Assembly: GCF_037949285.1 (NCBI RefSeq)
Contig: NZ_CP149926.1
Location: 1,591,501-1,655,500 of the forward strand
From: Thioclava sp. GXIMD4216
GTDB lineage: Bacteria; Pseudomonadota; Alphaproteobacteria; Rhodobacterales; Rhodobacteraceae
Direction of reading: 5' to 3'
DNA: 64,000 bases
Under the pieces are notes generated by a model, which was not told where the DNA came from, ran no database searches, and saw only the letters and a program-made list of their open reading frames with translations. The position numbers and the translations under genes were made by a program. Positions 24,860-34,748 of the stretch are shown here, in pieces (position 1 is the stretch's first letter; every line of letters starts with the position of its first letter).

Positions 24860-25662
24860 AACTCTCGGGTCTGAAACTCTATACGGTTCTCTATCTGGTC
24901 TTTCTCTACGCGCCGATCATCCTTTTGCCGGTCTTCGCGTTCAACAATGGCACCATTGTCGCTTTCCCGCTGACGGGATGGACCACCCAATGGTTCGCCG
25001 CAATGGCCGAAAACGATACCCTGCGCCGTGCTTTGGGCAATTCACTGGTCATCGGCCTGTCCACCGCGATCCTGTCGACCGTGCTGGGGCTCTTTGCGGC
25101 CCGCGCGACCACGCGGTTCAAGTTCAAAGGCAAGGGGCCGGTGATGGGCTTCATCATGCTGCCTCTGGTGCTTCCGGAGATCATGATTGGCGGCTCGCTT
25201 CTGATCGTGCTTCTGGGGATGGGGGTGAAGCTCTCGATCCTGACGGTGATCTTCGGCCATGTGCTGATTGCCACGCCCTACGCGGTCACCATCCTCTCGA
25301 CGGCATTCGCCTCTCTCGATCCGTCCTATGAAGAGGCCGCCTATGATCTTGGCGAAACCAGATGGTCGACCTTCCGTCTGGTGACCCTGCCTCTGGTGCT
25401 GCCCGGGATCATCTCTTCGATGCTGATCAGCTTCACCATCTCGATGGATGAATTCATCATCGCCTTCTTCCTCGCGGGCAACGAACCCACATTGCCCACT
25501 TATATCTTCTCGCAGCTGCGCTTCCCCAAGGCCGTGCCGGTAATCCTTGCCCTTGGCACCTGCCTTGTGGCGGCCTCGATCGTGCTGCTGACCATTGCCG
25601 AATATTTCCGACGCCGCGGGATCGCCAAGACCGGTGGTAAGGATCAGGGAGGTTTCCTGTGA
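24856..25662 (+). CDS. ABC transporter permease, spermidine/putrescine PotC type
   Basis: A 268-residue membrane protein, six predicted helices, EAA loop EEAAYDLGETRWSTFRLVTLPLVLPG, followed by SFTISMDEFIIAFFLAGNEPTLP, which is characteristic of PotC/PotI. It forms the heterodimeric channel with the preceding permease. It overlaps both neighbours by 4 bases. Confidence 0.88.
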   Translation: MKLSGLKLYTVLYLVFLYAPIILLPVFAFNNGTIVAFPLTGWTTQWFAAMAENDTLRRALGNSLVIGLSTAILSTVLGLFAARATTRFKFKGKGPVMGFIMLPLVLPEIMIGGSLLIVLLGMGVKLSILTVIFGHVLIATPYAVTILSTAFASLDPSYEEAAYDLGETRWSTFRLVTLPLVLPGIISSMLISFTISMDEFIIAFFLAGNEPTLPTYIFSQLRFPKAVPVILALGTCLVAASIVLLTIAEYFRRRGIAKTGGKDQGGFL

Positions 25663-26762
25663 ACAAAGTCAAAACCGATGCGAAACCGATGATCGAGTTT
25701 CGCGATGTGCAGAAATACTATGGCGATTACCATGCCCTGCGCGGCATCAACGCCACCATCCGCGAAGGCGAGTTCTTCTCGCTGCTCGGTCCCTCGGGCT
25801 GCGGCAAAACCACGCTTTTGCGTACCATTGCGGGCTTCGAGGATATTTCCTCGGGGGTGGTTCTGATTGACCGCAAGGATATGGGCTCCGTGCCGGCCAA
25901 CCGCCGCCCCACCAATATGGTGTTCCAGTCCTATGCCATTTTCCCGCATCTGACCGTGGCCGAAAATGTGGCCTTCGGTCTGCGCCGTGACCCGCGGACC
26001 AAGCTGGAAAAAGCCAAGCTCGTCGAGGAGGCGCTCGAAATGGTCGGGCTTGGCGGCTATGGCAAACGCGCAGCCCATGCGCTTTCGGGCGGCCAGCGCC
26101 AACGTGTGGCTCTGGCCCGCGCGTTGATCCTCAAACCCAAGGTGCTGCTGCTGGATGAACCCATGTCGGCGCTCGACCGCAAGATCCGCGAGCAGATGCA
26201 GGTCGAGCTGATCAAACTCCAGCGCGAATTGGGCATCACCTTCGTGCTCGTGACCCATGATCAGGAAGAAGCACTGGTGATGTCGGACCGGATTGCCGTG
26301 ATGTTCGAAGGCGAGATCGCCCAGCTCGACGATCCGGAAGAACTCTACCGCCGCCCCAAATCCCGCCGCGTGGCCGAGTTCATCGGCGCGATGAACTTCC
26401 TTCCGGCCCATATCGAGGACGAAACGGAGGGTCGGATCGCGGTCATGGTCGCAGGGCTTGGCGCCTGTCACCTGCGCCCCGATCAGGTCTCGCATGCCCA
26501 TGACGGGCAGGTCTCTGTGGGGTTCCGCCCCGAAACCATGACAATTCTCTTCGGTGACCAACCCGCGTCAGGCCGCGAAGCCCCCGCAACCATCGAAGAA
26601 GTCGTCTATTATGGCGACATGACCTATTACGATGTCCGCCTCGATGGCGTCGAACAGACCGTGCGCCTGTCGATGCGCAATGTCTTCGGACGGCCGGTGC
26701 TGGATGTGGGCGCGCGGACCCGTATCGCATGGAACGAGGGCGCGCTGATCCTGTTCCGCTAA
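25659..26762 (+). CDS. ABC transporter ATP-binding protein, PotA type
   Basis: A 367-residue ATPase starting at GTG 25659 in the stop of the permease gene. Walker A GPSGCGKTT, signature LSGGQRQRVALARAL, Walker B VLLLDEPMSALD and a switch histidine (VTHDQEEAL) are intact. The C-terminal ~110 residues form the TOBE_2 domain usual for polyamine/iron importers. No periplasmic binding protein gene lies in this operon, which ends at the terminator 23 bases downstream. Confidence 0.9.
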   Translation: MNKVKTDAKPMIEFRDVQKYYGDYHALRGINATIREGEFFSLLGPSGCGKTTLLRTIAGFEDISSGVVLIDRKDMGSVPANRRPTNMVFQSYAIFPHLTVAENVAFGLRRDPRTKLEKAKLVEEALEMVGLGGYGKRAAHALSGGQRQRVALARALILKPKVLLLDEPMSALDRKIREQMQVELIKLQRELGITFVLVTHDQEEALVMSDRIAVMFEGEIAQLDDPEELYRRPKSRRVAEFIGAMNFLPAHIEDETEGRIAVMVAGLGACHLRPDQVSHAHDGQVSVGFRPETMTILFGDQPASGREAPATIEEVVYYGDMTYYDVRLDGVEQTVRLSMRNVFGRPVLDVGARTRIAWNEGALILFR

Positions 26763-26784
26763 ACCATCATCCTATCACAAGGAA

Positions 26785-26817
26785 AAACGGCGCGAAGCTC
26801 TGCCTTTCGCGCCGTTT
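26785..26817 (+). terminator. terminator of the pot-type operon
   Basis: A 12-bp stem AAACGGCGCGAA/TTCGCGCCGTTT. Confidence 0.75.
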
Positions 26818-26852
26818 CCATATCCAGCTGCCGGAAATATCCTCGGGGGGAA

Positions 26853-26892
26853 TTTTTCGTCGCAGACGAAAAAGGGGGGCAGACAGCCCCCC
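26853..26892 (-). terminator. terminator of typA
   Basis: On the minus strand, stem GGGGGGC/GCCCCCC is followed by TTTTT. A second hairpin (TTTTTCGTC/GACGAAAAA on the plus strand) overlaps it. Confidence 0.8.
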
Positions 26893-26921
26893 TTCCTCGA
26901 TCGTCAGTGCCACGCCTGAAA

Positions 26922-28739
26922 TCAGGCCTCGCGCGAGGCGCGCTTGCGTTCGTGGGGGTCCAGATGGACCTTGCGCAGACGGATGGCTTTCGGGGTCACT
27001 TCCACCAGCTCGTCATCGTCGATATAGGCGATCGCCTCTTCCAGCGACATGCGCACCGGCGGGGTCAGGCGGACGGCTTCATCGGTGCCCGAGGCACGGA
27101 CGTTGGTCAGCTTCTTGCCCTTGAGCGGGTTCACTTCCAGATCGTTGTCACGCGAATGCTCGCCGATGATCATGCCGGTATAGACCGCTTCCTGCGCGCC
27201 GATGAACAGCTTGCCGCGCTCTTCGAGGTTCCACAGGGCATAAGCGACCGAGGTGCCGTTCTCCATCGAGATCAGAACGCCCTGACGGCGGCCTTCGATG
27301 GCGCCTTTATAGGGGGTCCAGCTATGGAACAGACGGTTCAGCACGCCCGAGCCACGGGTGTCGGTCAGGAACTCGCCCTGATAGCCGATCATGCCGCGCG
27401 AGGGCACATGGGCCACAACGCGGGTCTTGCCGCCTTCTGCCGGACGCATCTCGACCAGCTCGCCCTTGCGGTAGCCGGTAAGCTTCTCGATCACGACGCC
27501 GGAATATTCGTCATCCACATCGATGATGACTTCTTCCACCGGCTCCATGCGCACGCCATCTTCCTCGCGGAAAATCACTTTCGGGCGCGAGATCGACAGT
27601 TCGAACCCTTCGCGGCGCATGTTCTCGATGAGAACGCCCATCTGGAGTTCGCCCCGACCCGATACGATGAAGGCTTCCCCGCCGGGCGTATCCTCGACAC
27701 GGATTGCCACATTGGTTTCGGCTTCTTTCATCAGGCGGTCACGGATGACACGCGACTGGACTTTGGAGCCGTCTTTACCCGCCAGCGGGCTGTCATTGAT
27801 GCCGAAGGTCACCGAGATGGTCGGCGGGTCGATCGGTTTGGCCTGAATGGCCTCTTCGACTTCCAGCGCGCAGAGCGTGTCGGCCACGGTGGCTTTGGTC
27901 ATGCCTGCTACGGTGACGATATCACCGGCCTGCGCTTCGTCGATGGGCTGCTGGCTCAGGCCGCGGAAGGCAAGGATCTTGGTGCAGCGGAACTGCTCGA
28001 TCTTGTCGCCCTTGCGCGACAGTGCCTTGAGGCTATCGCCCACTTTCAGGGTGCCGGATTCGATACGGCCGGTCAGGATGCGGCCGATGAAGTTATCGGC
28101 GGCCAGCGTGGTGGCCAGCATCGCGAAGGGCTCGTCTTTTTTCTCGACCTGTTTCGGGGCCTCGACATGCTTCACGATCAGGCGGAACAGCGCGCTCAGA
28201 TCCTCGCGCGGCCCGTCCAGTTCATCATCGGCCCAGCCGCCGATGCCCGAAGCGTAGACATGCGGGAAATCAAGCTGTTCTTCGGTCGCGCCGAGGTTGG
28301 CGAAGAGGTCGAACACCTCGTCCAGCGCGCGATCGGGATCGGCGGCCGGCTTGTCGACCTTGTTGAGCACCACGATCGGCTTCAGGCCGAGCGCCAGTGC
28401 CTTCGAGGTCACGAATTTGGTTTGCGGCATAGGGCCTTCGGCCGCGTCGACCAGAAGGCAGACACCGTCCACCATCGACAGGATGCGCTCCACCTCGCCA
28501 CCGAAATCGGCGTGGCCGGGGGTGTCGACGATATTGATGCGGGTGCCTTCCCACTCGACCGAGGTACATTTTGCAAGGATGGTGATCCCGCGTTCCCGTT
28601 CGATGTCGTTGCTGTCCATGGCGCGTTCTGCAACGGCCTGGTTTTCGCGGAATGCACCGGATTGTTTCAGAAGCTGGTCGACCAGAGTTGTCTTGCCGTG
28701 GTCAACGTGCGCGATGATCGCGATATTGCGAAGTTCCAT
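26922..28739 (-). CDS. typA: ribosome-associated GTPase TypA/BipA
   Basis: A 605-residue translational GTPase of full family length. G1 AHVDHGKTT (10-18), switch region RERGITI, G3 [10 protein letters not shown] and G4 NKVDKP are intact, followed by EF-G-like domains III/V and the TypA C-terminal domain. It binds the ribosome in the EF-G site and helps 50S assembly and stress or cold growth. It is monocistronic with its own terminator. Confidence 0.97.
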   Translation of the reverse strand: MELRNIAIIAHVDHGKTTLVDQLLKQSGAFRENQAVAERAMDSNDIERERGITILAKCTSVEWEGTRINIVDTPGHADFGGEVERILSMVDGVCLLVDAAEGPMPQTKFVTSKALALGLKPIVVLNKVDKPAADPDRALDEVFDLFANLGATEEQLDFPHVYASGIGGWADDELDGPREDLSALFRLIVKHVEAPKQVEKKDEPFAMLATTLAADNFIGRILTGRIESGTLKVGDSLKALSRKGDKIEQFRCTKILAFRGLSQQPIDEAQAGDIVTVAGMTKATVADTLCALEVEEAIQAKPIDPPTISVTFGINDSPLAGKDGSKVQSRVIRDRLMKEAETNVAIRVEDTPGGEAFIVSGRGELQMGVLIENMRREGFELSISRPKVIFREEDGVRMEPVEEVIIDVDDEYSGVVIEKLTGYRKGELVEMRPAEGGKTRVVAHVPSRGMIGYQGEFLTDTRGSGVLNRLFHSWTPYKGAIEGRRQGVLISMENGTSVAYALWNLEERGKLFIGAQEAVYTGMIIGEHSRDNDLEVNPLKGKKLTNVRASGTDEAVRLTPPVRMSLEEAIAYIDDDELVEVTPKAIRLRKVHLDPHERKRASREA

Positions 28740-28811
28740 GAGAAATCTTGCCTGCTAGGGAGGATTGCCCCAGCGCATAGTGCATTTGGGCCGGTCATTC
28801 TAGCCCTCAAC

Positions 28812-29144
28812 TCAATGAACAGCGGATTTAGACCAGAGATTGATCACAAATACGCCCGCAAGGATCAAGATAATGCCGCAAATCCCCGCAAAGTCGAGCC
28901 TCTGTTTGAAGATCACAAGGCCGATCAGACTCGTAAGCACGATCCCGATCCCCGACCAGAGCGCATAGGTAATTCCCAGCGGTAAGGTCTTGAGCACCTG
29001 TGTGAACAGATAGAAGGCCCCCGCAAAACCGGCGAGAACCCCGAGGCTGGGCCAGAGCCTGCTGAATTGCTGGCTGGCTTGCAGGCAGCTTGTGCCGAAC
29101 ACCTCGAACAGGACAGCGAGCGTCAGCAGCAGATAGGTTTTCAT
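28812..29144 (-). CDS. small multidrug resistance (SMR) family efflux protein
   Basis: A 110-residue protein with four membrane helices and the essential membrane glutamate (Glu14) in LAVLFEVFGTSCL. Conserved WSGIGIV and GIILILAGVFVINL follow, as in EmrE/Gdx-type exporters. These act as antiparallel dimers that exchange protons for cations (quaternary ammonium, guanidinium). No guanidine riboswitch is evident upstream. It could be a drug or a guanidinium exporter; sequence reading does not decide. Confidence 0.88.
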   Translation of the reverse strand: MKTYLLLTLAVLFEVFGTSCLQASQQFSRLWPSLGVLAGFAGAFYLFTQVLKTLPLGITYALWSGIGIVLTSLIGLVIFKQRLDFAGICGIILILAGVFVINLWSKSAVH

Positions 29145-29200
29145 GCGGGAGATACTCCAATCGGGCCAGCTGTGCTCGGTGTCCTGCCGAGCCTGCCAGA

Positions 29201-29908
29201 TCAGGTCACAACATACCAGTCCCGTCGGTGATTGAAGGCAATCACCGCATTCAGGACAACCGCGCCCAGAAGGGACCAGCCTACATTGCCAAGCGGTAGC
29301 ACCCAGAAAGCGATCAGGAACAGGCCAAGATCATGGATCGTCTGGGTCCAGCCCGCCTTGAAGCCGAAGCGGTCCTGCAGCACCAGCGCGACGATCGACA
29401 CGCCGCCCAGACTGCCCGAATGGCGGAATAGCCCCAGCAGCCCGACCCCCGCACTGACCCCAAACAGAAGGGCGGCGACAGCGGGGTGGATCTGGTCGAC
29501 ATGCAGGAAGGGTTTGAGAGCCTCGGCCATCAGCGAGACCAGCGTCACGGAGGCAAGGCTTTTCAGGCAGAAGCCGATCCCGCGTGCTTTGTAGGCGAAA
29601 GCATAGAAAGGGATATTGATGGCAAAGAAAATCCCCCCGAAGGTCAGGTGGATGCCGTGATCTTGCGCAATATAGGTCAGCAAAAGCGCAAGCCCCGCCG
29701 TTCCTCCGGTCATCAGACCCGCCGCACGCAACAGGTGGATGCCAAGCGCGGCCTGCGCACAGGCAATCAGCAACCCTTGGGCATCTTCGAGGCGGGTATA
29801 ATGTTTGTCATCAGGATGGCGCAGGCCAGGTCGGGCAACCAAACGTTTGCGGCGTCCGGTCGGTGGGGGGCAGCGCAGTTTGAGATCGGCATTAATGTCA
29901 GCACACAT
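29201..29908 (-). CDS. YitT family membrane protein (copy 1)
   Basis: A 235-residue protein with about five membrane helices and a soluble basic N-terminus of ~45 residues. YitT features: GLMTGGTAGLALLL, FFAINIPFYAFAYK and FRHSGSLGGVSIVALVLQDRFG. Transport role unknown. It is paralogous to the next gene (29994-30602), sharing GGxxIVALxLQD, AGWTQ and the C-terminal FNHRRDWYVVT/INHRRDRYIAT. The N-terminal extension here is not seen in the paralogue. Confidence 0.8.
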   Translation of the reverse strand: MCADINADLKLRCPPPTGRRKRLVARPGLRHPDDKHYTRLEDAQGLLIACAQAALGIHLLRAAGLMTGGTAGLALLLTYIAQDHGIHLTFGGIFFAINIPFYAFAYKARGIGFCLKSLASVTLVSLMAEALKPFLHVDQIHPAVAALLFGVSAGVGLLGLFRHSGSLGGVSIVALVLQDRFGFKAGWTQTIHDLGLFLIAFWVLPLGNVGWSLLGAVVLNAVIAFNHRRDWYVVT

Positions 29909-29993
29909 GACCTAACTATGCGCCGATCTGGCAAAAAATCAAGGGCCGCAGCACGCGGCCCTGACAGAATAGCTAAGGATGCTTAATAAATAC

Positions 29994-30602
29994 TCAGGTT
30001 GCGATATAGCGGTCGCGCCGATGGTTGATGCCGATCACCATATTCATCACGACAGCGCCAAGGAAGGACCATGCCACGGTCTCGAGGTCGCGCAGGGTCA
30101 GGGCCAGCGCGAAAACGGCCACGTCAAAGCCCATCTGCGTCCAGCCTGCGCGAAAGCCGGTCTTGTCCTGCAGGTAAAGCGCGACGATGCCGATTCCGCC
30201 CAGGCTGGAGCCGTGCCGGAACAGCGCCAGCAGCGCCGAGCCGGTGATCAGTCCGAACAGCACCGCCCCCGCTGCCGGATGCAGCAGGTCGAAATGGACG
30301 TAGCGGGGAAGGACGGCGGTGGTCAGTGACAGCAGGCTGACTGCGGCCAGAGATTTCCACACGAAGGCGGGGCCGATCCGTTTCCAGCCCAGCCAGTAGA
30401 AGGGGATATTGATCACGAAGAAGACGGCCCCGAAGGACCATCCGGTTGCATAGGAGATCAGCACCGCCATTCCGGCGGTCTGGCCGGTGACGAAACCGAG
30501 CGAGGTCAGGATCAGCAGGCCGAACCCTGCGATGATGCCGCCATAGGCGATGCCCTGAGCATCATCGAGCGTGCTGTGGGAAGGGGGGAGAAGATGTGTC
30601 AT
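29994..30602 (-). CDS. YitT family membrane protein (copy 2)
   Basis: A 202-residue YitT protein; ATG 30602 is chosen because it matches the family N-terminus. About five helices, motifs FVTGQTAGMAVLIS, FFVINIPFYWLGWK and LFRHGSSLGGIGIVALYLQDK. It lies just upstream of copy 1 on the same strand (85-base gap), so a tandem duplication followed by divergence is likely. Function unknown. Confidence 0.82.
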   Translation of the reverse strand: MTHLLPPSHSTLDDAQGIAYGGIIAGFGLLILTSLGFVTGQTAGMAVLISYATGWSFGAVFFVINIPFYWLGWKRIGPAFVWKSLAAVSLLSLTTAVLPRYVHFDLLHPAAGAVLFGLITGSALLALFRHGSSLGGIGIVALYLQDKTGFRAGWTQMGFDVAVFALALTLRDLETVAWSFLGAVVMNMVIGINHRRDRYIAT

Positions 30603-30737
30603 GCGGCCATGATTTATCGCGGGCAGGGCCAAGTGCAAGATGTTGTGTCATTTGACGTGTGTAATCCATTTTCACGCCACAATTTCGCCACGGGTTAACT
30701 TTAGTGAACAAAATGTTAATTAGTGGCTGGGGAATTA

Positions 30738-31154
30738 ATGTCTGACTTATCAGTGTTTTGCCTAGGGATCGTGCTGTCTTGTCTGACGGTTGCGATGGTA
30801 ATTGTTCATTTTCGCCTTGCGCTGGTGGATCGCATGGCGAAGCTCCGATTTTCTCAGGCGCAGCGGGCGCATGAGCGGCACGGGATCATCCAGATGGAGC
30901 AGGAGGAGCGTTTCCTGCGTCATTACGCGCTTCTGACCGTGCTGGAAGAGCAAGGGGTGAATTTGCGGGGGCCTGTGCCGCAATGGGAGGCGTTGAGCGA
31001 AGATATGCGCGAGGCGCTTCGGATCATGATCTTCGTGATCTATTTCGAAGGCCCCGGCCAGCTTTACCTACAGCTTCTGGCCCGTCGGCAGGACCGCGCG
31101 GCCCTCACCGAAATGCGTCATTATTGGCAGGATCTGCAGCTTATCGCTGCCTGA
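30738..31154 (+). CDS. small single-pass membrane protein of unknown function
   Basis: 138 residues from ATG 30738 after a GGGG ribosome site. One N-terminal membrane helix (VFCLGIVLSCLTVAMVIVHF) is followed by a charged cytoplasmic helix-rich region with a coiled-coil-like segment (RMAKLRFSQAQRAHERHGIIQMEQEERFL). No domain recognised. Convergent with icd, sharing a bidirectional terminator. Confidence 0.6.
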   Translation: MSDLSVFCLGIVLSCLTVAMVIVHFRLALVDRMAKLRFSQAQRAHERHGIIQMEQEERFLRHYALLTVLEEQGVNLRGPVPQWEALSEDMREALRIMIFVIYFEGPGQLYLQLLARRQDRAALTEMRHYWQDLQLIAA

Positions 31155-31175
31155 AGGTTGCAGGATTTGCCAATG

Positions 31176-31206
31176 AAAAAGGCCGGGCGTGATGCCCGGC
31201 CTTTTT
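31176..31206. terminator. bidirectional terminator
   Basis: A 13-bp stem AAAAAGGCCGGGC/GCCCGGCCTTTTT with a GTGAT loop gives a T-run on both strands. It serves the rightward membrane-protein gene and leftward icd. Confidence 0.92.
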
Positions 31207-31213
31207 AGGATGT

Positions 31214-32422
31214 TCAGAACGCTTTGTTGAGGTTCTCGTCGACTTTTTCGAGGAAGCCCATCGTGGTGAGCCATTTCTGGTCGGGGCCGACCAGCAGGGC
31301 AAGGTCCTTCGTCATGAAGCCCGATTCCACGGCTTCGACAACCACGCGTTCCAGCGTTTCCGCGAAATTCATCAGCTGGCTGTTGTTGTCGAGTTTCGCG
31401 CGGTGCTTCAGGCCACCGGTCCAAGCGTAGATCGAGGCGATCGAGTTGGTCGAGGTCTGTTCGCCGCGCTGGTGCTGGCGGTAGTGGCGCGTCACGGTGC
31501 CGTGGGCGGCTTCGGCCTCGACGATCTTCCCGTCGGGCGTCATCAGCTGCGAGGTCATCAGGCCCAGCGAGCCGAAGCCCTGTGCCACTGTATCCGATTG
31601 CACATCGCCATCGTAGTTCTTGCAGGCCCAGACGAATTTGCCCGACCATTTCATGGCCGAGGCCACCATATCGTCGATCAGACGGTGTTCGTACCAGATA
31701 CCGCGCTTCTTGAATTCTTCTTCGAATTCATTGGCGTAAACTTCGGCAAAGATATCCTTGAAGCGGCCGTCATAGGCTTTCAGGATGGTGTTTTTGGTCG
31801 ACAGATAGACCGGCCAGTTCAGCGACAGACCGTAGTTGAACGAGGCGCGGGCGAAGTCATAAATCGAGCTGTCAAGGTTATACATCGCCTGATAGACGCC
31901 CGCCGAGGGCGCATCATAGACGACCTTCTCGATTACGGTGCCATCATCGCCCACGAATTTCATCGTCAGCTGGCCTTTGCCCGGGAAGGTGAAATCGGTC
32001 GCCTTATACTGGTCACCGAAAGCGTGGCGGCCCACAACGATGGGGTCGGTCCAGCCCGGCACAAGGCGCGGCACGTTGCGGCAGATGATCGGCTGACGGA
32101 AGACCACACCGCCCAGAATATTGCGGATCGTGCCGTTGGGCGATTTCCACATCTTCTTGAGGCCGAATTCCTCGACGCGCGCTTCATCGGGGGTGATGGT
32201 CGCACATTTCACACCAACGCCGATCTCTTTGATCTTGTTGGCGGCATCGATGGTGATCTGGTCATCGGTGCGGTCACGTTCTTCGATGCCGAGATCGTAA
32301 TACAGCAGATCGACATCCAGATAGGGTTCGATCAGTTTCTTCTTGATAAAATCCCAGATGATCCGGGTCATCTCGTCGCCGTCGAGTTCGACGATCGGAT
32401 TCTCCACCTTGATCTTGGACAT
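31214..32422 (-). CDS. icd: NADP-dependent isocitrate dehydrogenase
   Basis: A 402-residue enzyme of the homodimeric type also found in eukaryotes: starts [19 protein letters not shown], with [19 protein letters not shown] (substrate binding), [25 protein letters not shown] and [28 protein letters not shown] (metal-binding Asp residues). It converts isocitrate to 2-oxoglutarate in the TCA cycle, making NADPH. Monocistronic. About 300 bases upstream (32423-32719) contain its promoter but no gene. Confidence 0.97.
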   Translation of the reverse strand: MSKIKVENPIVELDGDEMTRIIWDFIKKKLIEPYLDVDLLYYDLGIEERDRTDDQITIDAANKIKEIGVGVKCATITPDEARVEEFGLKKMWKSPNGTIRNILGGVVFRQPIICRNVPRLVPGWTDPIVVGRHAFGDQYKATDFTFPGKGQLTMKFVGDDGTVIEKVVYDAPSAGVYQAMYNLDSSIYDFARASFNYGLSLNWPVYLSTKNTILKAYDGRFKDIFAEVYANEFEEEFKKRGIWYEHRLIDDMVASAMKWSGKFVWACKNYDGDVQSDTVAQGFGSLGLMTSQLMTPDGKIVEAEAAHGTVTRHYRQHQRGEQTSTNSIASIYAWTGGLKHRAKLDNNSQLMNFAETLERVVVEAVESGFMTKDLALLVGPDQKWLTTMGFLEKVDENLNKAF

Positions 32423-32719
32423 ATGAACCCCTTCCTAGGCTTATATATATGAGTCGGGACAGGCCCCATTTAGCGCAAACTTATGGGAATAGCCAGAGTT
32501 TGTATGCCGTAGTATACGACGGTATTCTACAATTCGACATATTCGTCCGGTTTTATGTTAGCGCAGCATGAAATCCGGTTGTGCCGAAAGGTAGGGGCTG
32601 TTTGCAAAGATATCGTTGCGAAGATGAGCCTGCTTGAAAAATAGGCGCAGCTTGCCGCAGGCCCGCACCGTATCGCGTCAAAACGGTGCCGGTCGGGCCC
32701 GCATGGAGGGCGGGGCGGC

Positions 32720-33340
32720 TCAGAGGCGGCGGTTGTCTTCGAACCACGGAAAGATCCGCGCCTTGATCGCGGACCAGAGCGCGGGAAGGCCGCGATTGAT
32801 CTTGCAGCCCACGCGCTCTTGTAACTGGTCCCACGTCACCTTGTATTCGCGCCATGATCCGCCGCCCGATTGCAGGTTCAGCATCACCGGCTGCGCGCGG
32901 TCGAGCGATTTGGCATAGATGGCGGTCGGGGTCTCGTTGGCTTCGAATTCCTGCCAAGTGCTCAGGAAATCCTGCGCCATATCCGTCGGGAGCAGTCCGA
33001 AGATGCGCTCTGCCGCGCGGGCTTCGGCGGCACAGGTCTCGGCGCTGTCATGCGCCTTACCGCCCTTCGAATGGATCGGCACATCGCCCACATCGATTTC
33101 GACCATATCATGCAGCAACAGCATCTTGATCGCGCGCACCGGATCGACTGCAGGATCGGCCTGATCGGCCAGGACCAGCGCCCAAAGCGCCAGAGACCAG
33201 CTATGTTCGGCAGAATTCTCGAAGCGGGAATCGTCCATGACGGGGGTCGCGCGGATGACCCCTTTAAGCTTCTCGGCCTCGGCCAGAAAGGCCAGTTGCC
33301 GATCAAGCCGTTGGGTGGCTGGGTCTGCTGCGGTGGTCAT
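32720..33340 (-). CDS. HD-domain phosphohydrolase (YfbR/HDDC2-like)
   Basis: 206 residues from ATG 33340; the longer frame has a low-complexity leader and is rejected. HD-domain metal ligands are visible: His in ENSAEHSW, His-Asp in LLLHDMVEIDVGD and a distal Asp in AKSLDRAQPV. This pattern matches the YfbR-like group, which dephosphorylates deoxynucleoside monophosphates, so nucleotide turnover is the likely role. It is isolated, with about 215 bases on its upstream side lacking genes. Confidence 0.82.
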   Translation of the reverse strand: MTTAADPATQRLDRQLAFLAEAEKLKGVIRATPVMDDSRFENSAEHSWSLALWALVLADQADPAVDPVRAIKMLLLHDMVEIDVGDVPIHSKGGKAHDSAETCAAEARAAERIFGLLPTDMAQDFLSTWQEFEANETPTAIYAKSLDRAQPVMLNLQSGGGSWREYKVTWDQLQERVGCKINRGLPALWSAIKARIFPWFEDNRRL

Positions 33341-33558
33341 GGGCCTTATCCTTTTCACCCCGGCGGGAAAAGACGGGCACCTGAACGCTGCGCCAGGATC
33401 AGCCCACGGCCCCGCAAGCGGAGCGGGCAGGTGCGGCGGTCCTTGCGCCATGCGAGACGGACGAAAGGCCTGCTTCCGACCTAACGGGTTTGCACGCCCA
33501 GAGCCAGTGCCAGATACCAGCTAAATGCGCATAGCCGCCGGTCACGTGCTGCACAGCT

Positions 33559-33789
33559 TTATTTGCCGGATTTCAGGGCAGAGATGCGCCGCGCCATGAA
33601 GTCTTCGGCGCGCAGGGCGGCCATATGCAGGCGGCAGGCGGTCAGAAAGGCCTCTTCGAGAGAGGGCGAGGCGGTGCCGATATGGGTGGCAACGTCTTGG
33701 TAGAGGCGATCGGCCGTGGGGCCGATCTCCTTTTGGGCTTGCATGCAGTCGAAGGCCAGCTTTTCGGCCAGGTCTTCGAGCAGTGCCAT
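33559..33789 (-). CDS. small helical protein of unknown function
   Basis: A 76-residue, all-helical-looking protein (LLEDLAEKLAFDCMQAQKEIG; EEAFLTACRLHMAALRAEDFMARRI). Its start codon shares one base with the stop of the upstream hydrolase gene, so they are translationally coupled. No domain recognised; probably a partner specific to this bacterial family. Confidence 0.65.
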   Translation of the reverse strand: MALLEDLAEKLAFDCMQAQKEIGPTADRLYQDVATHIGTASPSLEEAFLTACRLHMAALRAEDFMARRISALKSGK

Positions 33790-34448
33790 TAGCGGGTGTT
33801 CTCCGTCAGGCGGCGCTTCACATAGGATTGGACCGTATCGATCATCGGCTTCATATGCGCCTCGTCATCCTTGAAGAAGTGATCGGCACCGCTGATCTCT
33901 TCATGGGTGACGGTAATCCCTTTCTGCTCGCCCAGCTTGCTGACCAGCGTGGCGGTATCTTTCGGCGGCGCGACGCGGTCGGCGGTGCCGTTGATGATCA
34001 GACCCGACGAGGGGCAGGGCGCGAGGAAGCTGAAGTCATACATATTCGCCGGCGGAGCCACCGAGACGAAACCGGTGATCTCGGGGCGGCGCATCAGAAG
34101 CTGCATCCCGATCCACGCGCCAAAGCTGAACCCCGCAACCCAGCAGTGTTTGGAATTGGGGTTCTGCGATTGCAGGTAATCCAGCGCCGAGGCGGCATCC
34201 GACAATTCGCCGATCCCCTGATCATATTCCCCTTGGCTGCGGCCCACACCACGGAAGTTGAAGCGCAGCACGGTGAAGCCCAGCTTGTGGAACGCGTAAT
34301 GCAGGTTGTAGACGACGCGGTTGTTCATCGTGCCACCGAATTGCGGATCGGGATGCAGGATGATGGCAATCGGCGCGTCGGGGGCGGCTTGCGGGTGATA
34401 GCGGCCTTCTAGGCGACCTTCGGGACCGGGAAAAATGACTTCGGGCAT
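33789..34448 (-). CDS. alpha/beta hydrolase
   Basis: 219 residues from ATG 34448. Features: HPDPQFGGTMNNRVVYNLHYAF, LRFNFRGVGRSQGEYDQG, nucleophile elbow GFSFGAW (Ser), a distal Asp in GTADRVAPP and a His in GADHFF. This matches the YdeN/CocE-like small hydrolase group, annotated as serine esterases without known substrate. The order with the 76-residue gene suggests a two-gene operon. The 300 bases between its start and iscR (34449-34748) hold divergent promoters and no gene. Confidence 0.82.
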   Translation of the reverse strand: MPEVIFPGPEGRLEGRYHPQAAPDAPIAIILHPDPQFGGTMNNRVVYNLHYAFHKLGFTVLRFNFRGVGRSQGEYDQGIGELSDAASALDYLQSQNPNSKHCWVAGFSFGAWIGMQLLMRRPEITGFVSVAPPANMYDFSFLAPCPSSGLIINGTADRVAPPKDTATLVSKLGEQKGITVTHEEISGADHFFKDDEAHMKPMIDTVQSYVKRRLTENTR

Positions 34449-34748
34449 CGGTTCTCGTCTGCTCTTGCATGGGCCCGGATCCAAGGGTGCAGGGTTGCTT
34501 GACGCAGGGTCTGCATCCCCCTAGGGAGGGCCATCCCCGGCACAATGCCGGATCTACGGGTGGAAACGAGTTAAGGGGGCCAGCGCGCAAGGTCAATGGT
34601 TCTTGCGCCATTCTCTCTGTATTGATGATCGACATCGGGGCATTCTAGCGTAAATTTGCCGCGATTCGGAGGTGGCATGGCATGATCGCCTCTCGGGGAG
34701 GTCAGAGCCCGTCCTTTTCGGCGCGGGTGATTAAGCGGAGGATACTGT

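Noticed and set aside
26907..28985. A 692-codon frame antisense to typA
   Set aside because: Same reason: the opposite strand encodes a perfect TypA; this frame shows no domain.
32423..32550. Imperfect CCGT...ACGG palindrome upstream of icd as an operator
   Set aside because: The symmetry is weak and there is no second copy or linked regulator, so it was not annotated.
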